Assembly: GCF_947496775.1 (NCBI RefSeq)
Contig: NZ_CANMDU010000001.1
Location: forward strand, 682,001-746,000
Reading direction: 5' to 3'
Length of the DNA stretch: 64,000 nucleotides
DNA from: an uncultured Maribacter sp.
Lineage (GTDB): Bacteria > Bacteroidota > Bacteroidia > Flavobacteriales > Flavobacteriaceae
Part shown: positions 9,301-16,962 of the stretch, one piece after another
Position numbering within the stretch: the first letter of the stretch is position 1
Layout of the letters: each line of letters opens with the position of its first letter
Translations under genes and position numbers: made by a program
Notes under the pieces: model-generated
Database searches by the model: none
Seen by the model: only the letters and a program-made list of their open reading frames with translations
Told to the model about the DNA's origin: nothing

Positions 9301-10532
9301 AATTTACTCCAGAAAATGGAAAAATAGAAATAAAAATATTTAAAGAAAAAAACACTTCATTAAAACTAAAGTCTAATGAATGTATTGGCATTAAAGTCAT
9401 TGATAATGGTAAAGGTATATCTAAAGAAAAAATAGAAAATGTATTCAAAAGATTCTATAGTAATAGAGATGACACTAAATTAAATGCAGAAGGAATGGGT
9501 ATTGGGTTGTCTTTTACAAAAAACCTAATAGAATTGCATCGCGGTAAAATATCTGTAACGAGCCAACCTGGTATCGGCACAGAATTCACAGTTCACCTTC
9601 CGTTAAATTATGAAGCATATCAAAACATTGAAGAAATAAGTCGTAAAGAAGTTACCGATAGCGACTTCCTTATTCGTTCTTCAGAAACAGAATCCTTTGC
9701 CATTAGTATCAATGATGAAATATTAGACAAAAACTTGTCTAACTCTAGATCAAAACTACCTATACTTTTAGTAGTAGATGACAATAAAGATATTCGTTTA
9801 TTCATTAAACAAGCCCTGTCGGATAAATTTACCATTTATGAAGCTGAAAATGGAGAACAAGGGCTAGATTACGCATTAAAACTGATGCCAAATATTATTC
9901 TAAGTGATGTTGTAATGCCAATAATGGATGGTATAACTTTATGCAAGAACATTAAAGAAAAAGAAGAAACGAGCCATATTCCTGTTATTCTACTTACGGC
10001 TAAATCTTCGGAAGAAAGCAAATTAAACGGCTTAGAATCTGGGGCAGATGACTATTTAACAAAACCGTTTAATCTTGAGTTATTAAAAGTTAAATTAAAC
10101 AACACCATTGCCAGAAGAGATGTTCTTCGCAAAAGATTTAATAGAAATATTAAAATACAACCAAAAGAAATAACTGTTACCTCTGTAGATGAAAATTTCC
10201 TTAATCAAGCAATAGAAATTGTAGAGAAACACATGATGAATAGCGATTTTAATGTAGAGATGCTAGTTAAAGAAATGGGCTTAAGCAGAAGTAATTTATA
10301 CTTAAAATTTAAAGAATTAACTGGATTATCGTCAAGTGAATTCATAAGAAACATTAGACTAAAAAGAGCTGTACAACTTTTTGAAAAAAGTGATTTATCC
10401 GTAAAAGAGATAATGTATATGACCGGATTTAATACTGCTTCCTATTTCTCTAAATGCTTCAAAAAACAGTTTGGAGTAATACCAAGTGAATATGTAAATA
10501 GTATCAAAAACAATAAAGCATCTAGCTCATAA
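6312..10532 (+). CDS. Hybrid two-component system sensor/regulator (HTCS)
   Basis: At 1406 residues this is a full-length HTCS: a periplasmic sensor, histidine kinase, receiver and AraC DNA-binding domain in one chain. After a signal peptide come about 14 Reg_prop beta-propeller repeats (GFMWFATHDGLNKYDG, then many WVGT/GGG motifs, to about residue 700), a Y_Y_Y domain (about 735-805) and a membrane helix (about 818-838). The HisKA motif NISHEFRTPLTLIKGP has His875. The ATPase has N-box NNLLSNAFKF, DNGKGIS and GMGIGLSF. The receiver has phospho-acceptor Asp1199 in LSDVVMPIMDG, and the HTH covers about 1300-1395. The start is TTG: an in-frame TAA at 6300 blocks any upstream start, and TTG gives the complete signal peptide. 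The first sulfatase follows after 3 bp. It probably senses an oligosaccharide of the target glycan. Confidence 0.95.
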   Translation: MRHSLYLLTSFLLCNILSGQNNIYFDHLSTKDGLSQNDINDIYQDEEGFMWFATHDGLNKYDGYTFTNYVPQSNTKGSISSNLVYSITGDKDGNLWVGTTGGGLNFFDRKREKFIHFKHEKNNPNSIDSNSISDVYIDKKERLWISSNKGVSMLDLKKPIKNPVFQKFNPVKEPSISGWDGSSVLCLFEDNNGQIWTGGINGIYKLTNDKNNNLFFRLENETIGIPAVGVRSIKEDKFGRLIISTNMGLYCHGGKNDSVSGAKKISDGSYTSIQIDNYNNIWVGSNSGLLYFSSNNGSNYPEATETFTYNPEIPNSLSKDIIKSLYIDKTGIIWVGTNGGGINKIDLERKQFRHIRKTLSNSSLSYDKIRAIFEDSNKNLWLGTEGGGLNMLTHTDNDNYTHFKKFDISDKIFSLEEIQEGDKKMLLIGAEGIPSLYKLDITHPEKIKTENAIFIPEIKKSVFTIKKDRHNVVWIGTYSGGVYRSKYDSISKSYEIKRFSSNPLNKKSISSDIIRNIYEDSKGFLWFGTGDGLCRLNSKQTLKDKPKFKVYKNDPKDSTSISHNYILPILETSKGDIWIGTFGGGLNKFVRENKGAPEHFITYDTKHGLPNNVIKGILEDDEGHLWLSTNKGLSKFNPETEIFTNYDEIDGLQNYEFQELACLKRKNGEFLFGGVNGFNTFYPENIEVNEIPAETVITNFLISNKKIGPGELFNGRVILKKTINTTKTIELKYKENSFSFEFAALHYAAPSKNQFAYMLKGFDEDWIKTNSNKRFANYTNLEPGTYHLLVKASNNDGIWDVTPSEIEIKVIPPFWRTNWAYLLYTALILGLIWLFWRYTFIKTTEKHQLELEHLEKEQSEEMQRIKLEFFTNISHEFRTPLTLIKGPLEYLQKNGENVPQKAIQEQYTLMHKNTNYLLKLVSQLLDFRKINQGKMHLVVRQTNVVSFITELAEPFQFLAHKKMIDFVITSSPKEIQSWVDHDALEKICNNLLSNAFKFTPENGKIEIKIFKEKNTSLKLKSNECIGIKVIDNGKGISKEKIENVFKRFYSNRDDTKLNAEGMGIGLSFTKNLIELHRGKISVTSQPGIGTEFTVHLPLNYEAYQNIEEISRKEVTDSDFLIRSSETESFAISINDEILDKNLSNSRSKLPILLVVDDNKDIRLFIKQALSDKFTIYEAENGEQGLDYALKLMPNIILSDVVMPIMDGITLCKNIKEKEETSHIPVILLTAKSSEESKLNGLESGADDYLTKPFNLELLKVKLNNTIARRDVLRKRFNRNIKIQPKEITVTSVDENFLNQAIEIVEKHMMNSDFNVEMLVKEMGLSRSNLYLKFKELTGLSSSEFIRNIRLKRAVQLFEKSDLSVKEIMYMTGFNTASYFSKCFKKQFGVIPSEYVNSIKNNKASSS

Positions 10533-10535
10533 AAT

Positions 10536-12341
10536 ATGAAAATATTGAACAAATTAAATCTATTTATAGTTTTTTTGATATTTACAGGAAGTTGTAAAGA
10601 ATCTTCAAAAAAAGAACCAACACCCGAAAAGAGTCCAAACATTATTGTTATTGTAACCGATGACCAAGGTTATGGAGATATTGGTTGTCATGGAAACGCT
10701 GTAATAAAAACTCCTAATCTAGATAATTTTGCCTCTCAATCTTTAGAACTTACTAATTTTCATGTAGGTACTACCTGCGCTCCAACTAGAGCTGGGTTAA
10801 TGACAGGAAGAAATGCTAATAGAAATAATGCATGGCATACTATTTCTGGTTGTTCCATTTTATTAGAAGACGAAGAAACTATTGCTGAAGTTTTTAAAAA
10901 AAATCAGTATGAAACTGCCATGTTTGGCAAATGGCATTTGGGGGATAATTACCCTTTTAGACCAGAAGACAGAGGTTTTAAAACTACTTTTAATTTAATG
11001 GGAGGTGGCATAAACCAAACTCCAGACTATTGGAACAACACTTATTTTGAAGACACATATTATAGAAATAGTAAACCCGAAAAAGTAAAAGGTTACTGTA
11101 CCGATGTTTGGTTTAACGAAGCCATAGAATATATTGACAAGTCTAAAGAAAAACCATTCTTTATGTACTTAGCTTTAAATGCTGCCCATAGCCCTTTTAA
11201 TGTTCCAGAAAAATACGCAGAAATGTATTCCGATGCTCCATTATCGGATATTCAAAAGCGTTTTTATGGCATGATAACGAACATTGACGAAAATTTTGGG
11301 AAATTAGTGGCGCACTTAAAAAAAGAAGGGGTTTACGATAATACAATATTAGTATTTACAACAGATAACGGAACCGCTGCAGGAATAACAAAAGGAAAGA
11401 ACAAGGAACCAAATACTGGCTATAATGCCGGATTAAAAGGAACCAAAGCGAGTCATTACGATGGTGGACACAGAGTCCCATTTTTTATTAGCTGGCCTAA
11501 TGGAAATATTTTACAGGGAGAAAAAATAAATGACTTAGCAGCACATGTTGATATGCTACCTACATTAACCGAAATGGCGGGAATTTCTTTTAATGAAAAG
11601 AAACCTTTAGACGGTACTAGTATTGCTGGGTTATTAACAGGTAAAGAAAAAGCTATAGATAGAATGCTGGTGGTGGATACGCAAAGAAATCAGTTACCCG
11701 AAAAAGGCAGAAACAGTTGTGTTATGTCCACAGAATGGAGGTTAGTAAACGGAAAAGAATTATACAACACCATAAAAGACCCTGGACAAAAGGAAGATAT
11801 TTCTAACGCTCATCCCGAAAAAGTAAAAGAAATGCAAGCATTTTATGACAAATGGTGGAAAACTATAGTCCCAGATGTTCGCTATGCCGAAATACCTTTA
11901 GGAGATAAAGCTGCAAACCCTGTTTTAATTACAGTGCATGACATGCATACAAAAGACCCTATTCCTTGGAACCAAGTGCAAATTCGTGAAGCCAAATTCT
12001 TTCCAAAAGGATACTACAGCGTAAACATTAAAGCATCGGGCAAATACAGAATAAAAATGTTTCGATATCCACCTGAGTCCGGTTTAGCTCTAAATGCTAC
12101 AACACCGGCTATTGATGGAGGAACCTATACAACCACTTTGCCTAAAGGAACCATTATAAATCCTATAAAAGCAAGAATTAGTATAGGAAAAACCACCTTA
12201 AATAAAGATGTGGACCCTACACAACCTTCTGTTGTTTTAGAAGGTAAATTCACCATAGGAAGCAATAAGCTAGAAAGCTATTTTATAGACGAAAAAGGAA
12301 AGGAAATTTCCGCATACTATACACTTATTGAAAAAATATAA
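10536..12341 (+). CDS. S1 family sulfatase (lipoprotein) with C-terminal extension
   Basis: This arylsulfatase-type enzyme hydrolyses sulfate esters on a carbohydrate. The 601-residue protein has a lipoprotein signal (FTGSCKES), the N-terminal metal site IVTDDQGYGDIG, and the CxPxR formylglycine motif CAPTRAGLMTGR with Cys81 as the residue to be converted. Later come GKWHLGD and FTTDNGTA. About 120 residues beyond the usual end of the fold (about 480-601, DMHTKDPIPWNQVQI onward) look like a small beta domain. It starts 3 bp after the sensor gene and is probably co-transcribed with it and the sulfatase at 12366. Activation needs a formylglycine-generating enzyme or anSME, which is not in this window. 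The substrate position is unknown. Confidence 0.92.
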   Translation: MKILNKLNLFIVFLIFTGSCKESSKKEPTPEKSPNIIVIVTDDQGYGDIGCHGNAVIKTPNLDNFASQSLELTNFHVGTTCAPTRAGLMTGRNANRNNAWHTISGCSILLEDEETIAEVFKKNQYETAMFGKWHLGDNYPFRPEDRGFKTTFNLMGGGINQTPDYWNNTYFEDTYYRNSKPEKVKGYCTDVWFNEAIEYIDKSKEKPFFMYLALNAAHSPFNVPEKYAEMYSDAPLSDIQKRFYGMITNIDENFGKLVAHLKKEGVYDNTILVFTTDNGTAAGITKGKNKEPNTGYNAGLKGTKASHYDGGHRVPFFISWPNGNILQGEKINDLAAHVDMLPTLTEMAGISFNEKKPLDGTSIAGLLTGKEKAIDRMLVVDTQRNQLPEKGRNSCVMSTEWRLVNGKELYNTIKDPGQKEDISNAHPEKVKEMQAFYDKWWKTIVPDVRYAEIPLGDKAANPVLITVHDMHTKDPIPWNQVQIREAKFFPKGYYSVNIKASGKYRIKMFRYPPESGLALNATTPAIDGGTYTTTLPKGTIINPIKARISIGKTTLNKDVDPTQPSVVLEGKFTIGSNKLESYFIDEKGKEISAYYTLIEKI

Positions 12342-12365
12342 CCCAAGACTAAGAGCTCATTAATT

Positions 12366-13871
12366 ATGAAAAAAGTACTATTATTCTTAACTATCGCCAT
12401 TTTATTTAGTTGTAAAAAAGAGCAAAAAAAAATAGAGAAAACAAAACCAAACGTCGTTTTTATTTTTGCGGATGACATGACATATTCGGCCCTAAATTCT
12501 CTAGGGAATACCGAAATAAAAACTCCAAATTTAGATCGTTTAGTTACCCAAGGAACCACATTTACACATGCTTATAACATGGGTGCATGGAATGGTGCTG
12601 TATGTGCGGCATCCAGAGCTATGTTAATTTCTGGTCGTAGTGTATGGAACGTAAATGATTTTAGACAAGGCTGGCTAAAAAACAAAGATATAGACAAGAC
12701 TTGGGGAAAACTTATGGAACGTAATGGATACGACACCTACATGACAGGGAAATGGCACGTAGACGCAAAAGCTGATAGTGTTTTTCAAAATGTAGTACAC
12801 ATAAGACCGGGAATGCCTGGAGACGCATGGGATCACGACAAAATGGTACAGAAGTTCAAAAACATAAAAGGGAAAAATATAAATCCAGATAGTTTTATGC
12901 CTACAGGTTACAACCGACCTTTAAGTAAAAAAGATTCTTCCTGGTCACCAACAGATAAAAAATATGGAGGCTTCTGGGAAGGTGGTAAACATTGGAGCGA
13001 GGTTTTAAAAGACGATGCAATCTCTTTTATTAATCAGGCAGAGAAAAAAGACAAGCCTTTTTTTATGTATTTAGCATTTAATGCGCCACATGACCCAAGA
13101 CAGGCTCCTCAAGAATTTATAGACATGTATCCATTAGAGAATATAAGTCTACCTAAAAGCTGGGTGCCAGAATATCCTTTTAAGGATAGTATTGGTTGCG
13201 GAAGAAGCCTTAGAGATGAGGCACTAGCTCCTTTCCCAAGAACGGAATATGCTACGAAAAAACACATTCAAGAATATTATGCCCTTATTACACATTTAGA
13301 TGTACAAATTGGCCAAATCTTAGACCGCCTAAAAGCTACAGAAAAAATGGATAATACCTATATTATTTTCACTGCAGATCACGGTTTGGCAGCTGGCAGA
13401 CATGGTTTAATAGGAAAACAATCGCAGTTCGACCATAGTATTAGAGCACCTTTCATGATAGTTGGCCCGGATATCCCAGAAGGAAAGAAGGTAGATGCAG
13501 ACATATACCTTCAAGATGCAATGGCTACTAGTCTAGAAATAGCTGGTGTTAAAAAACCGGAATACGTATATTTTAAAAGTATTATGGACTTAGCAACTGG
13601 CAAAGAAACCAAAAGCAACTATAAAGCTATTTACAATGGGTATGTAGATTTACAACGTATGATTCGTAAGGATGGCTATAAACTTCTTCTCTACCCGAAA
13701 TTAAAAAAAGTGCTTCTTTTTGATTTAAACAAAGATCCTGAAGAAATGAATGACTTGGCCTCTAAAGAAGAATACCAACCAAAAATTGCCTCCCTATACA
13801 AAGACCTTGTAGCCATGCAAAAAGAACTTAATGATCCATTAGATTTAAGCGAATTCTACTCTATAGAATAA
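12366..13871 (+). CDS. S1 family sulfatase (lipoprotein)
   Basis: The 501-residue protein has a short lipoprotein signal (IAILFSCKKE). Sulfatase landmarks are FIFADDMTYSALNSLG (metal site), the formylglycine motif CAASRAMLISGR with Cys80 (a C-x-A-x-R variant that is known in active sulfatases), MTGKWHVD, MYLAFNAPHDPRQ and FTADHGLAAGRHGLIGKQ. The Trp-rich GAWNGAVC just before the motif marks a subfamily distinct from the upstream sulfatase, so the two probably remove different sulfates. It follows that sulfatase by 24 bp and precedes the DUF6786-like gene by 1 bp, which indicates one operon. Confidence 0.92.
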   Translation: MKKVLLFLTIAILFSCKKEQKKIEKTKPNVVFIFADDMTYSALNSLGNTEIKTPNLDRLVTQGTTFTHAYNMGAWNGAVCAASRAMLISGRSVWNVNDFRQGWLKNKDIDKTWGKLMERNGYDTYMTGKWHVDAKADSVFQNVVHIRPGMPGDAWDHDKMVQKFKNIKGKNINPDSFMPTGYNRPLSKKDSSWSPTDKKYGGFWEGGKHWSEVLKDDAISFINQAEKKDKPFFMYLAFNAPHDPRQAPQEFIDMYPLENISLPKSWVPEYPFKDSIGCGRSLRDEALAPFPRTEYATKKHIQEYYALITHLDVQIGQILDRLKATEKMDNTYIIFTADHGLAAGRHGLIGKQSQFDHSIRAPFMIVGPDIPEGKKVDADIYLQDAMATSLEIAGVKKPEYVYFKSIMDLATGKETKSNYKAIYNGYVDLQRMIRKDGYKLLLYPKLKKVLLFDLNKDPEEMNDLASKEEYQPKIASLYKDLVAMQKELNDPLDLSEFYSIE

Positions 13872-13872
13872 A

Positions 13873-15060
13873 ATGATTCTCCTAATAAAAAGAGTTGCCT
13901 TATTTTTAAGTATTGCTGCTCTAAGTTGTAATTCCGAAATAAAACCTTCTAAGAAAAAAACTTTTGAGGAAGATTTAGCTTTTATTAATACGTACGCAAC
14001 TCCTATAGTGCTAACCAAGGGCAATGCCAAAATAATGGTTATCCCTGAATATGAAGCCAGAGTATTAACTAGCACAACTAATGGAGATAAAGGATATAGC
14101 AATGGATACCTGAATTATAAAAAAATACAGGAAAACAAAATTGAACAAGGAGGAAATGCTTATGGAGGGGAAGACCGTTTATGGCTAGCCCCTTTAGGAA
14201 GTAAATACACACTATTTTATGGTCAAAAAAAAATGGAAGAGGAAAACTGGTATGTCCCTAAGGCTTTTGACTCGGAACTTTATACCCTTAAAACTAAAAC
14301 AAAATCCAGTGTACATTTTTATAAAAAAACAACGGTAACAAACAATATAGGAAGTCAATTTAAAATTAATATTGACAGAAGTATTTTTATTTACTCCAAA
14401 AAAGAAATAGAATCCGAATTAAATTTAAAAATACACAAAGACCTTCATTATGTAGGTTTTGGTTCGATAAATAAAATCACAAATATTGGAGAAAACTGGA
14501 GCGAAAAAAATGGAATTATTACACCGTGGATTCTGGGGATGTTTAACGGATGTCAAGAATCTACAAGTATTTTTCCGTACAAAGAATCTAACACTACTCC
14601 TTTACAACTTTCCACATATTTAAACCCACTTAATAAAGACAGATTAATTAAGAAAAAGTACGCTCTATTATATAGAACAGACGGCGCTTATCGAAGTAAA
14701 ATTGGCATTAAACCGGAAAATACCATTCCTATAATTGGCAATTATAATTCAAAAAGTAAAATTTTAACCGTTATCACTTTTTCTTTTAATAAAGATGGAA
14801 AATTTTTAAGTTCGGATGACCGAGATAAAAAAAATGAATTATGGAGAGGAGATGTTGTGAATTCATATAATAACGGTCTAAATACAGAAGGAGCACCTTC
14901 TTTTTTTGAATTAGAAAGCGCATCAGAAGCTAAGATTCTTAAAAAAAACGAATCTATAGTTCACCGCCATAAGACCTTTCATTTTTCAGGAGATGAAAAA
15001 GCGTTAAATAATCTTTGTATAAAACTATTTCATTACAATCTAAAAGAATGCTCATTTTAA
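13873..15060 (+). CDS. DUF6786-like lipoprotein of unknown function
   Basis: The 395-residue protein begins with a lipoprotein signal (SIAALSCNSE), so it should be in the periplasm or an outer leaflet. It resembles what I recall as DUF6786: an N-terminal IVLTKGNAKIMVIPEYEARV, then GGEDRLWLAPLGSK (about 98-111), then a galactose-mutarotase-like beta-sandwich pattern. That fold is common among proteins that bind or epimerise sugars, but no catalytic residues can be assigned. The gene starts 1 bp after the sulfatase, and its last 4 bp overlap the end of the convergent AraC gene. Its operon position makes a role in handling sulfated oligosaccharides likely. Confidence 0.6.
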   Translation: MILLIKRVALFLSIAALSCNSEIKPSKKKTFEEDLAFINTYATPIVLTKGNAKIMVIPEYEARVLTSTTNGDKGYSNGYLNYKKIQENKIEQGGNAYGGEDRLWLAPLGSKYTLFYGQKKMEEENWYVPKAFDSELYTLKTKTKSSVHFYKKTTVTNNIGSQFKINIDRSIFIYSKKEIESELNLKIHKDLHYVGFGSINKITNIGENWSEKNGIITPWILGMFNGCQESTSIFPYKESNTTPLQLSTYLNPLNKDRLIKKKYALLYRTDGAYRSKIGIKPENTIPIIGNYNSKSKILTVITFSFNKDGKFLSSDDRDKKNELWRGDVVNSYNNGLNTEGAPSFFELESASEAKILKKNESIVHRHKTFHFSGDEKALNNLCIKLFHYNLKECSF

Positions 15061-15917
15061 TTCATTCCCAATTGTTCATTTCTAAATTCCGTTGGAGTCC
15101 TATTTACATTTTTTTTAAAAATTCTTGAAAAATACGCGGCATTTTCAAATCCCACTTTTTGTCCAATTTCTCGTAAAGAATAATTGGTTGTTAATAAAAG
15201 TAATTGAGCTCTTTCTAATCGTTTTAACTCTATATACTTACTCGGTCGCATATTAAACTTCTCCATAAATCTTTTAGAAAAGTAATCCTTGCTTAAATTA
15301 GAGAAAGTAGCAAGACTTTTTACCGTAAGTTCTTTATGCAGATTTTTAGATATATAAATCACCACATTATTCATACCTTTTTCATTAACTAATAATTTAT
15401 CCCCTAAAATAAATTTAGAAAACAAAATTTTAAGAAGCCCCTGAGTTTCTACGTAAAAATTTGAAATTAATGCCTCGTTTTTTTCATTATAGTATAACAA
15501 AGAAGACTCATTATCGTACGTCTCGGGATTATTATTTATTAATGTTCTATCCGGATTAATCTCTAACAACCGTCTAAAACAATAGCTATCTAACTTCGTT
15601 GTCTTAACGGCATACCTAAAGTTCATTAAATTGTAAATAGATAAACCAATACCTACTTCTTCTAAAAAACTAATATAATATTGCTCGTGTTTTAAGTTAC
15701 AAGTATACCTACTATACGTATTACTGGGTATTAAATACATAAACCCAGGTTTTAAGGTAAATTTTTGATTATTATGGTACACGTAAGCACTTCCAGAGGT
15801 AATTAAATACATTCTTGCAAATGGGCTAATAACATTATCGTAATCCCAATCCGTATCTAATTTTGCGTGGCCTATATTTAACAAGCTAAATTTTAACGAT
15901 TTTAAATATTCCTGCAT
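15057..15917 (-). CDS. AraC family transcriptional regulator (tandem paralogue 1)
   Basis: The 286-residue protein has an N-terminal cupin-like domain (ISPFARMYLITSGSAYVYH, then KPGFMYLIPSNTYSRY) and a C-terminal AraC HTH (about 185-280) with SLREIGQKVGFENAAYFSRIF. It is a close paralogue of the next gene upstream (15941-16813): the same framework of motifs aligns end to end without gaps of note. The two lie on the same strand 23 bp apart, so they arose by tandem duplication and are probably co-transcribed. Its end overlaps the convergent DUF6786-like gene by 4 bp. Likely targets are the four-gene cytochrome operon at 16963, which diverges from this pair, or the sulfatase operon. Confidence 0.88.
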   Translation of the reverse strand: MQEYLKSLKFSLLNIGHAKLDTDWDYDNVISPFARMYLITSGSAYVYHNNQKFTLKPGFMYLIPSNTYSRYTCNLKHEQYYISFLEEVGIGLSIYNLMNFRYAVKTTKLDSYCFRRLLEINPDRTLINNNPETYDNESSLLYYNEKNEALISNFYVETQGLLKILFSKFILGDKLLVNEKGMNNVVIYISKNLHKELTVKSLATFSNLSKDYFSKRFMEKFNMRPSKYIELKRLERAQLLLLTTNYSLREIGQKVGFENAAYFSRIFKKNVNRTPTEFRNEQLGMN

Positions 15918-15940
15918 GTCTACTATTTACTAAATGAGTT

Positions 15941-16813
15941 TTATTTACTTAACTGTTGCTTTCTAAAGTTAGCAGGAGTGTTACCCGTTATTTTTTTAAA
16001 AGTTCTAGAAAAATAAGACATATTACCAAGACCAACTTTTTCAGATATTTCCTTTAAAGAATCTTGCGTCGTTAGTAATAGAAACTGGGCTCTTTCTACC
16101 CTTCGTAATTGAATATAACTATTAGGTCTAACTCCAAATTTTTCCTTAAATATTCTTGAAAAATAATCTACATTAAGATTACAATATTTTGCCAATTCTG
16201 TAATACTAATTTTTTCTTGCAAATTATCCGCAATATAAGACAGTACTTTTTCTATAGAAACAGAGCCGGTATCTTCGGATAAAACCAAAGAACCGTGCTC
16301 CATAAACTTAGAAAAAAGAATTGTTAAAATACCCGTAGTTTCTAAAAGTAAATCCGCAGATAATTGGTTATTCTCTATATTAAAGCCCAGCATGGTAGCT
16401 TCATTGTGAATATAAGCATCTGGATCGCTATTTAAAACTTCCCTATTAGGATTAATTACCAATAAGCGTTTAAACAATTCTATATCTGCCTCCGAAGCCT
16501 TAATTTCATATTTAAAACGTTTTAAATTATAAACAGATAAACCATGTTGCACTTCTTCAAAAAAGCCAACATAGTACTGTTCATGATAGTTGTCGCATTT
16601 ATATCTATTATAAACATAACTTGGTATAAGATATATATAACCTGGTTTCAAATAAAATTTTATGTTCGAATGATAAACATCCGCAGTCCCTTTTGTCACA
16701 TAAAACATTCTAGTAAAAGGGCTAATAACCCGATCATAATCCCACTTATTATCCAATTTAGCATAGCCAGCATGTAATAAATTCAGCTTAAGTGTTTGTA
16801 ATAATTCAATCAT
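15941..16813 (-). CDS. AraC family transcriptional regulator (tandem paralogue 2)
   Basis: The 290-residue AraC regulator has a sugar-sensing cupin-like N-terminus (VISPFTRMFYVTKGTADVYH, KPGYIYLIPSYVYNRYK) and a C-terminal double HTH (about 190-288) with SLKEISEKVGLGNMSYFSRTF. It is the first gene of the two-gene AraC unit and diverges from the cytochrome/PSD1 gene at 16963, with about 149 bp between the two chosen starts. That places it well to control the 16963-24321 operon. The residues that differ from its paralogue are concentrated in the sensor half, as expected if the copies respond to different ligands (inferred). Confidence 0.88.
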   Translation of the reverse strand: MIELLQTLKLNLLHAGYAKLDNKWDYDRVISPFTRMFYVTKGTADVYHSNIKFYLKPGYIYLIPSYVYNRYKCDNYHEQYYVGFFEEVQHGLSVYNLKRFKYEIKASEADIELFKRLLVINPNREVLNSDPDAYIHNEATMLGFNIENNQLSADLLLETTGILTILFSKFMEHGSLVLSEDTGSVSIEKVLSYIADNLQEKISITELAKYCNLNVDYFSRIFKEKFGVRPNSYIQLRRVERAQFLLLTTQDSLKEISEKVGLGNMSYFSRTFKKITGNTPANFRKQQLSK

Positions 16814-16962
16814 AAAAACCTTATTTTGAATACTTATAAACTATAATATAGCTTCAAAAATAACCATCTAAGTCGGAAATGTACATAATTAAGACTGATT
16901 TAAGCATGAATTATCATTTATTTAAAAATAATTTTGCTTTAATGTATGATAAATGTCATTTT

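Noticed and set aside
16879-16962. Upstream starts for the PSD1 protein (ATG at 16879, 16906 and 16942)
   Set aside because: They would put 7-28 polar or mixed residues before the lipoprotein signal; the ATG at 16963 gives a normal signal directly.
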